Positions 1 to 12,264 of a DNA stretch of 64,000 nucleotides are shown here, one piece after another (position 1 is the stretch's first letter; each line of letters opens with the position of its first letter). The notes below the pieces were generated by a model, which did not search any database, was not told the origin of the DNA, and worked only from the letters and a program-made list of their open reading frames with translations. Both the position numbers and the translations under genes were made by a program. Source of the stretch: Liolophura sinensis (taxonomy: Eukaryota > Mollusca > Polyplacophora > Chitonida > Chitonidae); NCBI RefSeq assembly GCF_032854445.1, contig NC_088297.1, forward strand, positions 15,487,335 to 15,551,334. The letters run 5' to 3'.

Positions 1-1257
1 GGTTTAAATTCCCGTCAACATGGCTTGCCCTCATATCACGTTATAGCCATCTAAGATATGACTGTTTTACCGATTCATGCTGGACGACTGACTAACCCTG
101 AACCTACGTAGACGGGCGTGCCGAGCTGAGGACTGATACTCGTACCTTGCTATGTCACAATGTACCAGTGCGCTCACAGACACTCGATCAAGATATTTGC
201 GATCGATTTCCTAAGACAGGAAATTTGACCATCTGCGCTGATGACATTGTTTTTTTGGAGAGGTTTTTGTGATCACAAAAGCAACTTTTCTTTTTTTGTA
301 CACATATGTGTGTCTGTAAACAAATACATTTCAAAAGAACATATTGGCCTACTTCCTTAATAAATCGTTTAACCCTTAAAATTTGTAGTCTGTTCGATCC
401 TTGATATGTTAAGCGGCTTTTATGTGATCTAGATCACTTGACCAGCTGTGTCTACTTACACATCAAGATCAAGGAAACTGAAAAGTTTGGAAAATGATAT
501 TACTGGAATTTTACAGGCCTACATGCATATTGTCCTGTCACTTGATATCTAATGATATCTTCATTGTATATACCACACTGGACCAAACAAGCTCTTTATG
601 AGTTTTAGGTCTCTTTATATAACTGGTTGTTGCCAAACGCAGCGCTCAAGACTTTTTCACCTTTACGACTGCGGTCAGTGTGTGGGTAAACCGTCGACCG
701 TCGATCTTTGGCAAGTTATTGACGTACATATATATGTACATCGTTATATAAGTTATTGTATAACGTACATGCATGCATACCATAACTGGACAAAGACATC
801 TGATCCGCCAACGAATGACGCAAACGGCGACGCGTGCGATTCACAAACAGTGATGGAAACCGACATTGCGGTTCCCGAGGGGACATATACTGCAAATGCC
901 CCTTGGGACGATTTCCTGATACCAGGCATCTTGCCATGACAATAGCTTCAACATTCAACAAAACGTTGCGATGTTGTCTTGCTCTCAAGTGCATGCCCTC
1001 GTTAAATGAGTTACCCATGTTACAAGGTAGGACGCCTAAAATTTGACCGACCGACCAAAATAGGTAACAGAGTTTTACACAGAGCCATGTGTAAAACTGC
1101 TTGACGCAGCGCACACTATGGTATATCTTTTTTAGCCAGTCGCCTGTACTTGGCTGTGTGTAGTAAAATCAGCCATACCAAAATTGCTTTCCGTTAGTGA
1201 CACGTAACAACACAAGTTCTACACATTGATATGTTGTACATATATACATATAACACT
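1..1257. other. No recognisable gene
   Basis: AT-rich non-coding sequence. The short open frames at 598-1114 overlap on both strands, lack splice or homology support and look random. Confidence 0.5.
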
Positions 1258-1350
1258 TCCCTGGGCTCTGTCCGGTTTCCCTCGAACCATAATGCTGGTC
1301 ACCGTCGTGAAATATTCTTTAATATTCAATCAAATAAATAAATAAATAAA
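1258..1350 (+). repeat. V-SINE fragment (3' half and tail)
   Basis: Contains the V-core piece (GGGCTCTGTCCGGTTTCC), ATAATGCTGG and the AAATAAATAAATA tail. 5'-truncated. Confidence 0.75.
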
Positions 1351-1589
1351 TTCACCGATAAACCGATAAATACATATTTTTACAAAGTAAAGGTTTAGAA
1401 TTTGGTTCATACATGGGATAGACACGCCCCAGGCTTATCAGTCGGGACGTAATCCGCTGACAATGGATTACTCCATGCACTTCCGTTTGCTCTACTGTAC
1501 AGTATGGTCAGTGTTATCAAGCTCGAATTTAGTACCTTGTAACACTGAACACATCGCAGAGATCAGATAGGATAATCCCAGTCAAATAA

Positions 1590-1772
1590 CATATGCAAAG
1601 AATTTATTTATTTATTTATTTGATTGGTATTATACGCCATACTCAAGAATATTTCAGTTATATGACGGCGGCCAGCATTATGGTACGAGGAAACCGGGCA
1701 GAGCCAGGGGAGAAACCCATAACCATCAGCAGTTTGCTTCCAGACCTTCCCACGTACGGCATATGCAAAGAA
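1590..1772 (-). repeat. 5'-truncated V-SINE with 13-bp target site duplication
   Basis: Tail (TTTATT)n at 1603, then the reverse core to 1759. Direct repeats CATATGCAAAGAA at 1590-1602 and 1760-1772 flank it exactly, which shows LINE-type retroposition of a truncated copy. Confidence 0.85.
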
Positions 1773-3675
1773 AGAGCCTGATAATTAGAACTGTTTTAAG
1801 TTGTATTCATCGTGACTGACTTATATTTAACGTATACATAACGTTTTTGTATTAATGTTTTTTATTGTAGTAAAAAAAACCCAGTTTTGTCCCCCCCCCC
1901 CCCCCGTCAACCGTGCTCCTAGCCTCTTGTATACATGCTCTATATCTGGAATTGGGTCGAAAGCTTTTTATTTGCAGTTAATTGCACGATGGTATTGCAC
2001 TCTACGAAGGTCTGCACTTTTTTGAATATATTTGTTTTACGTGCCTCTCTGTATTTGGCTATGTGTTTGCGTGTGTGCGTGGAAGAGTACGCGACTTGAC
2101 TCATTACACCAGGTACACAAGTCCGTTAGTCTCATTAATATTATAGGTGTAAACACGGACTTCACGGATGTACAAAGATTATACAAATACAAATATTCTC
2201 TGAAACTAGCTCTGAGGTTGGACGGCTATGTTCGGAGCTTAGCTTCCACAGTAACAACTCTGATTCATCTCACCAACTTGACCTGGAACGCGGTCTTGTC
2301 GCCTGCGCTACTCTGAAAGTGTCAAAACTGTATATGCGACGAAAACTGGTTCCCCATTATCGTTAAAAGTAATTCTTTATTTATATCACCTTCTTATACG
2401 GGAATAACATACACTCGAAAAGAGTTCCCGTTCAATGAATTGAAGAGTACACATCTGTAATTCTGAAAGCTATAAGCTGGGAAGAATGAAACAGATCTCA
2501 GATCTACACTGTAGTCTGAAATGTACAAAAGAATGCCGGTTGCGTCTTGATGAATACTAGTATGAGCATCGGGGATAGAGCTTTATGAGTTCTGACGAAT
2601 TGTACTGAGCCTGATATGCACGTGGGAAGGTGGGGTGAGTGGGAGGCGACAACCTCGTTACCATGGCAACCGCTGTAATAGATAAACGTATGGCATGACA
2701 CTTCGTCAACTCTCTGTGTATGTACATGTACAGATATATGTATCCTCCAAAAAAACAGCCATGTCTAATTACCTAGTGAATAAACCATTCTTGGCTGCCA
2801 TGATGCTATGGCAACCACGTGTAGGTATAAAGAAATATGATTCGACAAAACGTCACCATTGTATATGTACAGGTACATGCATCCACCAAAATTAAAACTG
2901 CACAGGCAAAGCAACAGGAGTTGTAGCCCAAGCATGATGAAGCCTTATATACCTAATCACACACATTGAAAAACTGGCTATGTGTTTTTCCTTGGGTATC
3001 ATGGCGACAACTGTACTATGCGACACACCGTTCCTTTTCCACTCCCCCAAATAACACCTATGCTCGCAAAAACTCATATCTATGGTGTGTAAAGTACAAA
3101 TACAGGCCAGACAAGAGGCAACGGACGAAGAGTGCCCATATCACATAATATGGCGCGAATTAGCTGGGTACTTTATAAATGACGCATGCGCATTTTAAAA
3201 AAATGCACGCCTGTGGACAACATCGCCTCGTAAGATCACTGTTGCTACATGCAATCTTCTCCTCTAATGCCGCAATCGCATCATTGTGGCGCGTTTCGTG
3301 ATGGCCACATTTGGGGATAGTGTTGCTGCTATTGAAATGTTATAAACTTTGAAATCCGTACATGTCGGAAACCTTATAGGGTTCATGACATACTGCGTCA
3401 GTCTGCATGTAGGTAATACGACGCGCGGTTTTATGTTGATAGTACTGACGTCAAATTACAGATGTTTACCTCCGCGAGCCATCACCGGACTGTGACTCGA
3501 AATAGGCCACACCTGTACTTTAAGAGCCTTTATTATTTATATACACAATCGATTTGCCAACCGTATGTGCACCTGTTCTTCGTCTGCAAATAGTATCGTG
3601 ATTAGTAAATCAGGTCATTTGACGTTAATTATTATCTATAGTAATGAGCCAACAAGGATATGTGGTACTGACATG
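1773..3675. other. No recognisable gene; C15 tract at 1891-1905
   Basis: AT-rich. A homopolymer C run of 15 follows a run of A; otherwise I see no repeat family or coding signal. Confidence 0.5.
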
Positions 3676-3975
3676 TCGTGGAAGGGGTGGAAAGGGTCTT
3701 CTTCAGAGTGGAAAGGCTTTCTCCGTGGTCGAAAGGTTTTCTCGCGGTGGAAGGGTTTTTCTTAGCCTTGGAAAAGTTTTTCTCAGGCATGGAAAGGTTT
3801 TTTTTCTGGGATGGGGAGATTTTCTCCGATGTGGAAAGTTTTCTCCCGGGTGGAAATGTTTTTTCCGCTGTGGAAAATTTTTTCTCCGCGGTAAAAAGGT
3901 TTTCTCGGTGGGGTGACATGACTCTTCTCCAGGGTGGAAAGGTTTTACCCTCGGTGGAAGGTTTTTTTTTCTAAA
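3676..3975. repeat. Degenerate minisatellite, ~22-25 bp unit (GGAAAGGTTTTCTC core)
   Basis: About a dozen imperfect units of GTGGAAAGGTTTTCTCCG type. Open frames on both strands here are by-products of the repeat. Confidence 0.8.
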
Positions 3976-4754
3976 CGATGGAAATGTTTCCTAACGTTTT
4001 CTCGGAGGTGTCCACATTTTAAACTTGCTGAGAGGTACAAAAGTTAGTAATATCTACTCTCCACAATATATGTAAAATGGGGAAATAAAAAACTTTTGTA
4101 AAAGAAAAAGAAGAAAAAGTGTTCGAAAGGAGATGGTTAAGATCATGCATCAATGAAGAATTTCTGAGTGTCCATGTCGGTGGTTCTTCGTGTTCTCTTT
4201 CTCGATCGGGTCGGGTCAAATATACAAGGGTCTCGGGCACGGATCTATTTTTATGATGTTTACATTGTTGTTTTCTGCATTATTTCGCTTGCTTCTAAGA
4301 TAAATGGGTGTGAGGGGCAAACACGACCATGATGGCCACGCAGTACTGATCACACAACACATTTTATTACACAACACGCATTATTAAAGGGAAGAGAACG
4401 ACAGCTGTAACAATGCCTGATAATGGTCTCGATGCGTCTTGTTTTGCGGAGAATATACAGGGCGTTTCAAGAGGATGGACATAACATGTATTTGAAATCG
4501 CTAAATTTCATGAAAGGGCAGGGCACAGAGTTTCAGATGACTACCTCTAGATGGCTCCCCCAAAATACCAATAGCCTGTGTAACCTCAGTCGTTAACACT
4601 TTGGGTTAGATTGCAATATGTTACCATCATGAAATGTGCTGTTTTCAAATTGGCTCCCTCTTGATCAAATAAATGAACTCAACTACGCCCACAAACTTAA
4701 AAAAGGAAAAGAAGCAAACTGGAACTATACCGCACGGAAGTTTAGCCCACTACG
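3976..4754. other. No recognisable gene
   Basis: I see no repeat family or coding signal here. Confidence 0.4.
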
Positions 4755-5133
4755 ACTTCGGGGTGCATGGTTAAGATACTTGCTGTTCAATCACTATGGT
4801 ACACAAGAGGTGCGGGTTCAAACCCGGCCTTGGACAGGGTAGTATCAGACTTCCCAGCCTCTATATTGCTTATCGGGCCTTGGTGGCAATAAGCAGTCGA
4901 CGACGCTCGTGGAATCCTCTGAGCAGTCTATATGATGTTCATTGAATACCACTGTAGTCTTCCGATATGGACTATCTGTGAGTCGCATTTAGAAAATATC
5001 GTCAGGAACTTGCCAGAGGTCGGTGGTTTAACCCTGGCATTCCGGTTTCCAATTTGTTCTCGCCATGCATGGCATAAGTGAAAAGTTATCAAATTTATCG
5101 ATTAACATAAATTAGATAAATAAATAAATAAAT
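4755..5133 (+). repeat. Divergent tRNA-derived SINE
   Basis: tRNA-like head with B-box GGTTCAAAC at 4815-4823, a V-core-like part (GGTGGTTTAACCCTGG, TTCCGGTTTCC) near 5020-5050, ATAAGTGAAA, and an AAATAAATAAATA tail at 5118. It seems to be a separate subfamily from the main V-SINE. Confidence 0.6.
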
Positions 5134-6180
5134 ATATCTGCTATGTATTTGGCCTGAAAAACGAGACTTCGATCACATTAATAGCATTATACCTCATTGT
5201 GCCAGGCATGATTGATGATCATTTGGAGACTCAGATATCCGATGCAGCAAATCAAAACATGATATATTGTTTATCAGTTTAATATAGACACATTGTAGCT
5301 GTCGTTTGAATAATGTGTACGGTGTATATTGTTCTTCCGAGTAATGATTTCCGGTTTGTGACATGTTCAGTTTTATCATCAAGGAAATACGTTGTCAAAT
5401 AGCCCAGAAGGCAAAAGCCATTTACCATTGGTCCCACCGCGTCATTTACATACAAAAAACAAATCCATACGTTGTGGGATAGTATGCCTATAGGGAAATG
5501 TGTCTACCTACATTAAAAAATTGAAAGCTAAAATCTGGGCCGTTAGTTGTCTAATCTGTTTTTATCAATCTGATATTTATACCTCTGCCAAATCATTGGA
5601 ATAAGGAAATGTCTCTGGCTCAGTGAGTAAATGCATTTTAATGTAGGAAGTTCATAAAAATCAAACAATTTGTGTCAATGATGTACCACATATGCACTGC
5701 ATTGTATTTTATTGTATTGTATTGAATTGTACAATTGTATTTTGGTACGTGTCTACAGATTGTTTCAGAATCTTATTTTGTTTTTGTATTTTTCTGTATT
5801 TATATTTGTAAAATGCTTCAGTTCCGGTATTTATTTTCTCATTACTGTGTTCTAATGACTTACATTCGCCAGTGTAAAATGATAATATGTCGGTAAACTA
5901 GTTTGTTAGTTCGTCATGCAGCGCGAAAAAATGATGTATTTTTGTATTTGTATTTTGTCTATTTACTGTTGTAAACGGATGCTATTCGTATTTGTACTAG
6001 GTTTTAACTTAATGTCAAAACATTATATATCTGTATTTTTGCATGTTGCTCATTTACTAATGTAAAATAGTTGTTTATTGTTTTATTTCAATTTCCTTTA
6101 CTAACGTGCAAGAGAAAAGGTATTTTATCGTTGTATTTGTATTTTTATTAGCCAGTGGAAGGACACGTGGTCTTTAACTA
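5134..6180. other. AT-rich intergenic sequence
   Basis: TTGTATTTT-like low-complexity motifs recur at 5700-6150. No gene seen. Confidence 0.5.
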
Positions 6181-6183
6181 ATG

Positions 6184-6345
6184 TTATAGACTGATCAAAT
6201 GCCCAGGTGTGAACATGCTGGACCGTACCTTGTCCACAAGGCCCGAAGTTATTCGGAGCGTCGGTGGGGGATATACAAATGCTCTGTCCAAGACCGGGTT
6301 CAATTCAGCGGATCTCCTGTCTAACTGGTATAAACTGCCCCGGAC
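6184..6345 (-). repeat. tRNA-like SINE head, probable
   Basis: The reverse complement shares the motif TTGAACCCGGTCTTGGACAG with the SINE at 4755. Degenerate, limits approximate. Confidence 0.4.
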
Positions 6346-6842
6346 AAAACTGTCAAAATAATGTGAAGTTGTGCAGAAAGGCCACAACAGACTTAATCTG
6401 AAAATATACGCACTTTTGTTGACAGAATTAAATGTCACGTGTTTTTACTGCATGTTGGGCTTGATTGGACTCTTCTGATCTCTAGCTACTCATGAAAGAG
6501 CAAATTTGATATTAAAAACCCTACTTTAAGCTAAGAATAAGGTCATGCAGTGGAATAATTTTAGGGTTAATTTCTTTCCCTTTAATCGTTATAACAAATA
6601 AACGCGTTTTAACTTGCTGTGATATACAGCAATAAGCTGTACGAAATACATACAGTCATTTACATTTAGCTGAACTGATTGTGAGTATCTTCAAGGCAAG
6701 ACAAGATAAATTACACAAAGTAAAGCTAAAAGGAATTATATACATACATACGAGGGCATCACGTGCCAAGAAAAATATCTGGCCTCGAAATTTATGTATT
6801 ACTGTTATAGCTTTTTCCGACATGGAGAAATTATGTGATAAA
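6346..6842. other. No recognisable gene
   Basis: AT-rich non-coding sequence; I see no repeat family I can name. Confidence 0.4.
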
Positions 6843-7144
6843 TTTATTTATTTGACCAATGTTCAACGCCATGCTCAAGGATTTTTCACACTTATATATT
6901 TATTTATTTATTTATTTGATTGGTGTTTTACGCCGTACTCAAGAATATTCCACTTATACGACGAAACCGGGCAGAGCCCGGGGGGAAACCTACGACCATC
7001 CGTAGGTTGCTGGCTGACCTTCCCATGTACCTCCGGAGAGGAAGCCAGCATGAGCTGTACTTGAACTCATAGTGAATGCATTGGTGAGAGGCTCTTGGGT
7101 CATTACGCTGCGCTAGCCCGCTAACCAACTGAGCCAGGGAGGCC
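6843..7144 (-). repeat. Full-length V-SINE inserted next to an older V-SINE tail
   Basis: The main copy is 6899-7144, from the (TTTA)n tail to the tRNA-like head GGCCTCCCTGGCTCAGTTGG (reverse). 6843-6890 is a second, older tail fragment (GACCAATGTTCAACGCC). The main copy lacks about 25 bp of the core around CCAGCATTATGG. Confidence 0.8.
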
Positions 7145-7289
7145 CCACATATAGGGCGGCAGTCTGAAAGTACCTCACTATCTCATATGTGGCGAGAGTT
7201 GGATAAATTGATAGTTTATTTCTCTTAACCTGAGATTTGACGTCGCTTTCAACACTATTTTCGTCATAACATTATTTCCGACTGAGAGA

Positions 7290-7500
7290 TGTTGGAATAC
7301 ATTCTGTAATTCTATAATGCCATAATTCAACATAATCCAACATAACCTGTTAGTGTAATAGAATATTTATGCTGAATTAATTGTGTTTAATTAATTAATG
7401 TGTGTTATACTTAACAGAATAATCTGCTGCAATAATAGAACACATTCTAGCATTACCCAGGCAACACATTCTCTGTTAAATTTAACAGATTAAAAATTCA
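7290..7500. repeat. Dispersed AT-rich repeat (inverted copy at 18330-18510)
   Basis: The reverse complement shares CAGCAGATTATTCTGTTAA and TAACACACAT with the 18.4 kb region. Probably a non-autonomous DNA element, class unknown. Confidence 0.5.
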
Positions 7501-8259
7501 ACCCATATCAATGTCAAGCTTGAAACGAAACTATTTACTTCACGGAGCGTAGGTATACATGTACATGTGTTGAGCGGATTTACATGATTGGTGTTTCGGA
7601 CAAACGGTGACGCGTTCGATTCGGCAATGAGTCCAGCCTGGCTTCCCAGTAAAGAAGTTCGCCATCATGTGCATCAAATTCACAATTTCGAGCACCTGGG
7701 TTCCTCGCAATGAGGTGATAATTAGCATAGAGCTAAATGGACGAATTTTTGTTGATTCCTAAAGTTTAAAGTATTACAGGGCATTAAAATCATTCTATCT
7801 GAAGACTAAATACATGATTACTTTATCAGAAAGAATTTCTTATGTAAAAGCTACATTTTTCATTTGTTATGTTAAAACTGTCTTCAAAGTCTATCTCACC
7901 TGGGTTAAAATGGCTTTGTTTTCACCTCCAGTACTTTTGTCATGTGACCCAAAAGTAAGGTGATGATTGACTCAGAGCAGCTATGACAGCCTTGAGTACG
8001 ACGTAGTTGAATATGATATGATATAATATACAGATTATTATAGAGTATTATCGCTATACGATCCACCTTGACAGGTCCGGAAGAAATAAGTAGTTAGCAC
8101 AAAAGAGTTTTGAGAGTGTATTCTTATCGGAGAATTAAGGCTTGACGGTTATAATTCTTGACGCGAAACATAGTGATCTTGACGTAATATACCGTTCACT
8201 GTTCCTGTTATGATATACAAGGAATGTTCTATGAATGCGCTATGAAGCGCTTTTGGTTT
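7501..8259. other. No recognisable gene
   Basis: Unique-looking AT-rich sequence. Confidence 0.4.
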
Positions 8260-9035
8260 GTGGTATGCAAACTTTCAGGTTTGTGGTATACAAAGTTCCT
8301 GGTTTGTGGTATGCAAACTTTCTGCTTTATGTTGTGCAAAATTCTTGGTTTGTGGTATGCAAAGTTCTTGGTTTGTGGTATGCAAATTTCTTGCTTTATG
8401 GTATGCAAAGGTCATGATTTATGGTATGCAAAGTTCTTGGTTTATGGTATGTAAAGTTCTTGGTTTGTGGTATGCAAAGTTCTTGGCTTGTGGTATTCAA
8501 AGTTCCTGGTTTAAAGTATGTAAAGTTCTTGGTTTGTGGTATGCAAAGTTCTTGGTTTATGGTATGCAAAGTTCCTGGTTTGTGGTATGCAAAGTTCTTG
8601 GTTTATGGTATGCAAAGTTCTTGGTTTGTGGTATTCAAAGTTCCTGGTTTGTGGTATGCAAAGTTCTTGGTTTGTGGTATTCAAAGTTCCTGGTTTATAG
8701 TATGTAAAGTTCTTGGTTTGTGGTATGCAAAGTTCCTGGTTTATGATATGCAAAGGTCATGGTTTATGGTATGCAAAGTTCTTGGTTTATGGTATGTAAA
8801 GTTCTTGGTTTGTGGTATGCAAAGTTCTTGGTTTGTGGTGTGCAAAGGTCCTGGTTTGTGGTATGCAAAGTTCTTGGTTTGTGGTATGCAAAGTTCTTGC
8901 TTTATGGTATGCAAAGGTCATGATTTATGGTATGCAAAGTTCTTGGTTTATGGTATGTAAAGTTCTTGATTTGTGGTATGCAAAGTTCTTGGTTTGTGGT
9001 ATGCAAAGTTCTTGGTATGAAGTACAATGTTCTTG
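8260..9035. repeat. 23-bp tandem repeat, ~33 copies
   Basis: Unit GTTTGTGGTATGCAAAGTTC plus TTG. 23 is not a multiple of three, so three units (69 bp) form one coding period. No frame has a stop in the common unit, which explains the long open frames (up to 179 codons). Confidence 0.95.
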
Positions 9036-9349
9036 ATATGGTATGTAATGATCCTGGCCGCAGGATCACGAAGCTATCTTAAGCTTAAGTCAGACGTAGC
9101 CTTATCTTCAAAACAAGCTTGCGGCACTGAACTTTTGACTCATTTTAAGGATACTTTTATTTTAATACTAATTGTCGTCAACTTTCATGACTTTCGTAAG
9201 TTTAATTCTAAATTCAGGAATATTAGTGCCAACCGTAAGTTAAGACTAAGTCTCACTTAAGTCTAAATCTCTTGGTATGGATTGCAGTGTTCTTTATTTG
9301 AAACAAGACTTTTGTTGGAAAGAACACAAGTTTATGTTCATACTACACG

Positions 9350-9476
9350 GGTGTTTTTGGGTTCAGGTTTATCAACGTCACGTGTTTTTGTGTTCAGGTT
9401 TATCAACGTCACGTGTTTTTGTGTTCAGGTTTGTCAATGTCATATGTTTTTATGTTCAGGTTTATCAGTGTCACAT
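9350..9476. repeat. 31-bp tandem repeat, 4 copies
   Basis: Unit around TTCAGGTTTATCAACGTCAC with GTGTTTTTG; the last copies have diverged. Confidence 0.85.
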
Positions 9477-9680
9477 GCTATGCTGTTAAATGACAATATT
9501 ACATCATATTTGCGCGTACATTCAGAAAGACGACTACATCTTCGGGCATTTATATTATTAATTATCTTAGCAAAGTGGTTATTCATGTCAACAATATGAT
9601 ATTTAAATTAGTCTAACCTATATTGATAGCTGAACTCAAAAACGTCATACTGTTTTACATGTATCGATTCCTTTTTTTAT

Positions 9681-9927
9681 TCTTCTTCGCTTGGCGATCA
9701 GCATGAAGGGAATAGTCCAACTACTGGTTGTCCCATATCAGTATAATGGCTCGGGCTTACATGCCTTCGGTAAGGCGTCTCAGTGAAGCAGCACTAGATA
9801 AAAGAGCGGTTGAAATCCGTCCTACAACAAGGAGGCACATCACATGCACTCTAAGGATTCCTTCGTCATCATATGACTGAAAAATTGTAAAGTACGACGT
9901 TAAACCCTAAGCACTCACTCCCACCTT
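9681..9927 (+). repeat. SINE type B (ACTC tail), head-truncated
   Basis: Body motifs CTTCGGTAAGGCGTCTCAGT and AAGTACGACGTTAAACCC, then GCACTCACTCCC tail. Same family as 29887, 40131 and 44849. No tRNA-like head is present. Confidence 0.75.
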
Positions 9928-10363
9928 GTTTGGTTAGTTCACCACGTGACTATAAAAGCTGTATATAGAAGAGAAGACAACACTAGACCTTATGTAAATA
10001 TGCATCGATAAATTTTATCACACATAAAGTTCAAATAGCAAACTGTTTTATTTTTGTGATGTTGCTTAACCGAGATATCGCAGTTCAACGTACGCAAAAT
10101 CGCGCCGACTGAGAAAATCGAAAGCGTCCCGCCATGCTATTAAGTTTAACCAAGGAATGTGTGACTTCGTAAGAATTTCAAGTTTAAACCTGATTTAAAT
10201 GTTGGGTGTCATGTTTGGTGTCTTTTGGCATGGTGCTTCCGCCGGTGAGGCAGTATCATATATTAAATATATATAGGTGTTGCTTGGAACCCGTCAGAGA
10301 TAACGGGAATCCGTTGTGATATGACCCAAAATGGCGTTGCACGTGAGACAAAATTTACATAAA
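9928..10363. other. No recognisable gene
   Basis: Unremarkable non-coding sequence. Confidence 0.4.
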
Positions 10364-10641
10364 TAATTATTTGTTTATTTTATTGGTGTTTTACGCCTTA
10401 CTTAAAAAGGTTTTCATATATATGATGGCGGCTAGAATTATGGCGGGAGGAAAATGGGCAGAACCTGGAAGAAACCCACGATCATCAACAGATTGCTGGC
10501 TAAAATACCTTTAATTCAGAGACCGAGGAGGAGGCCAGTATGAGCTAGATTTGAACTCACAGCGATCCATTGATACATTGGTCAGAGGCTTCTGGGTTAA
10601 TGTTCTGTGCTTGCACGCTAATCACCTCGCCAAGGTGGTTC
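10364..10641 (-). repeat. V-SINE, diverged full-length copy
   Basis: Tail, ATTGGTGTTTTACGCC, core, reversed B-box region TTTGAACTCACAGCG, and degenerate head ending near CGCCAAGGTGGTT. Confidence 0.75.
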
Positions 10642-11043
10642 CATGAACAAACTAATAAACCAACAATCATAGATCATATTTAGAGTGGAATTATGAACGG
10701 CAGATATCAACGTTAGATGTACTTACCTCTACACGCTCATCTTCTCTCGTTATTCTCTTCTCTGACAGTCAAACCCATACCGTTCAAATCTAGCCATCAC
10801 AGTTGCAAGCCTGTCACGTGACTGTGACTTAAAGATTCTCATTATCTCTTTTCCGCCAACTGAGAGTGGTTGATGACATTCTTCCTCGAACACAAGCCCT
10901 GTGGGAAAAGACGCTGTAATCTGTGTCTGTAACTTACCGGATGTGTAGCTTACAAAAATACGATAATATTTTTCTTATGGCGTAATGTAAGTATAGGCTT
11001 CTATCTGTGTGTCGTTTATTTCACAGGGCAAATCGATCCGTTA
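10642..11043. other. No recognisable gene
   Basis: No repeat family or coding signal recognised. Confidence 0.4.
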
Positions 11044-11252
11044 CTCGAACCGGCCCTGATAGCACATTTGGTAGAGCGTCCGCTTCGGGAGCGGTAGATC
11101 CAGGGTCAGTCTTAAGACCACACTTAAGACTTTAAAAGAGGTTCCAACTTCCTCGCTTGTCGTACAGCATGAAGCGGATAGTGCAACTACTGGTTGAGTC
11201 AGTATAATGACTCAGGCGGGGGCGGATTACTTGCCTTCGGTAAGGCGTCTCA
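11044..11252 (+). repeat. SINE type B head and body, tail missing
   Basis: tRNA-like head with A-box-like TTTGGTAGAGCGTCCGC and GATCCAGGGTCAGTC, then the body up to GGTAAGGCGTCTCATT. It stops there and runs directly into a V-SINE. Confidence 0.8.
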
Positions 11253-11462
11253 TTGCTGACCGAGGAGTCTCTCACCAATGCTGTCGCTGTGAGTTCAAGT
11301 CCAGCTCACGCTGGCTGCCTCTCCGTCCGTAAGTAGGAAGGTCCTTCAGCAACCTGCGGATGGTCGTGGGTTTCCCCCGGGCTCTGCCCGGTTTCCTTTC
11401 CGCCGTCCTATAAGTGAAATATTCTTGAGCACGGCGTAATACACCTATCAAATAAATAAATA
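11253..11462 (+). repeat. V-SINE lacking the first part of its head
   Basis: Begins at GACCGAGGAGTCTCTCACC. B-box GAGTTCAAGTCC, core GGTTTCCCCCGGGCTCTGCC, tail AAATAAATAAATA. Same orientation as the type B fragment directly before it. Confidence 0.85.
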
Positions 11463-11707
11463 CAAACATTAGGATGATTCTGTAATACACGTTAGTATTT
11501 TACAGTCTTTACACGATACCCTTCACATTTCTTCTATAATGACACCCTACACCCTAATTTATTGTGCAATTTAAGCTGATGTAATTTCCTTATTGTAAAG
11601 TCTGCCAGGTAAAACTACTTACTCATACCACCAACGTGACATATACGGCAGTACAAACGAAAGCAAGAGACTTAGAAATAAATCGTCTATCGGTATATCA
11701 CAATGAA

Positions 11708-11910
11708 CAGCGTTTATATCACCTATACGACAGCGGCCATCATTATCGAGGAAAAGTGGGTGAGGAACGGGGAAAACCCACGATCATTCACAGGTTGCTG
11801 ACAGACGTGTGGTCGGAGAGAAAGCCAGTATGAGCGGGACTTGAACTCACAGCGACCGATGGTACGAGACCCCAGGATTATTCCCCCTTGGCCACGGGTG
11901 CCAGTTTAAT
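11708..11910 (-). repeat. V-SINE, tail-truncated
   Basis: Reverse core and head, from ATCACCTATACGACAGCGG to the head near CCTTGGCCACGGGTGCC. Confidence 0.75.
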
Positions 11911-12264
11911 CCTATTTTATTATACTTTATAAAGCTCACATAGGAAATTACAAGTACGCAATCCATCGTATATGTCATATTTAGCAGTGTTGATGCGAAA
12001 ACAGATTACCAGCCTGTTCTGTTACACTGTTTACAGGTTATACCACGAACATCATATACACGTAAGTACAGACAAAGGCAATAAACTGAGACGTAATCTG
12101 CGGTATACATCGTTTTGTACAGTGTTTACGCGAAAACAGTTTAACAGCTTATTTTATTACACTGTAAAACTCTGCTTATCTCCGCATACAGTCCTACGCA
12201 CACCAACGTTAAATTACCCTACACAGCAGTGCGCATTAAGGCCTGCCAGGAAACCCGAGTCATA
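11911..12264. other. No recognisable gene
   Basis: Contains weak internal similarity (TTTTGTACAGTGTTTACGCG type) but no clear repeat family. Confidence 0.35.

Noticed and set aside
598-1114. Overlapping 113- and 132-codon open frames
   Set aside because: Opposite-strand overlap, no domain, no codon pattern or splice context; probably chance.
8224-8960. Open frames of 149 and 179 codons over the 23-bp array
   Set aside because: All three forward frames are open because of the repeat; the peptide merely cycles with a 23-residue period.
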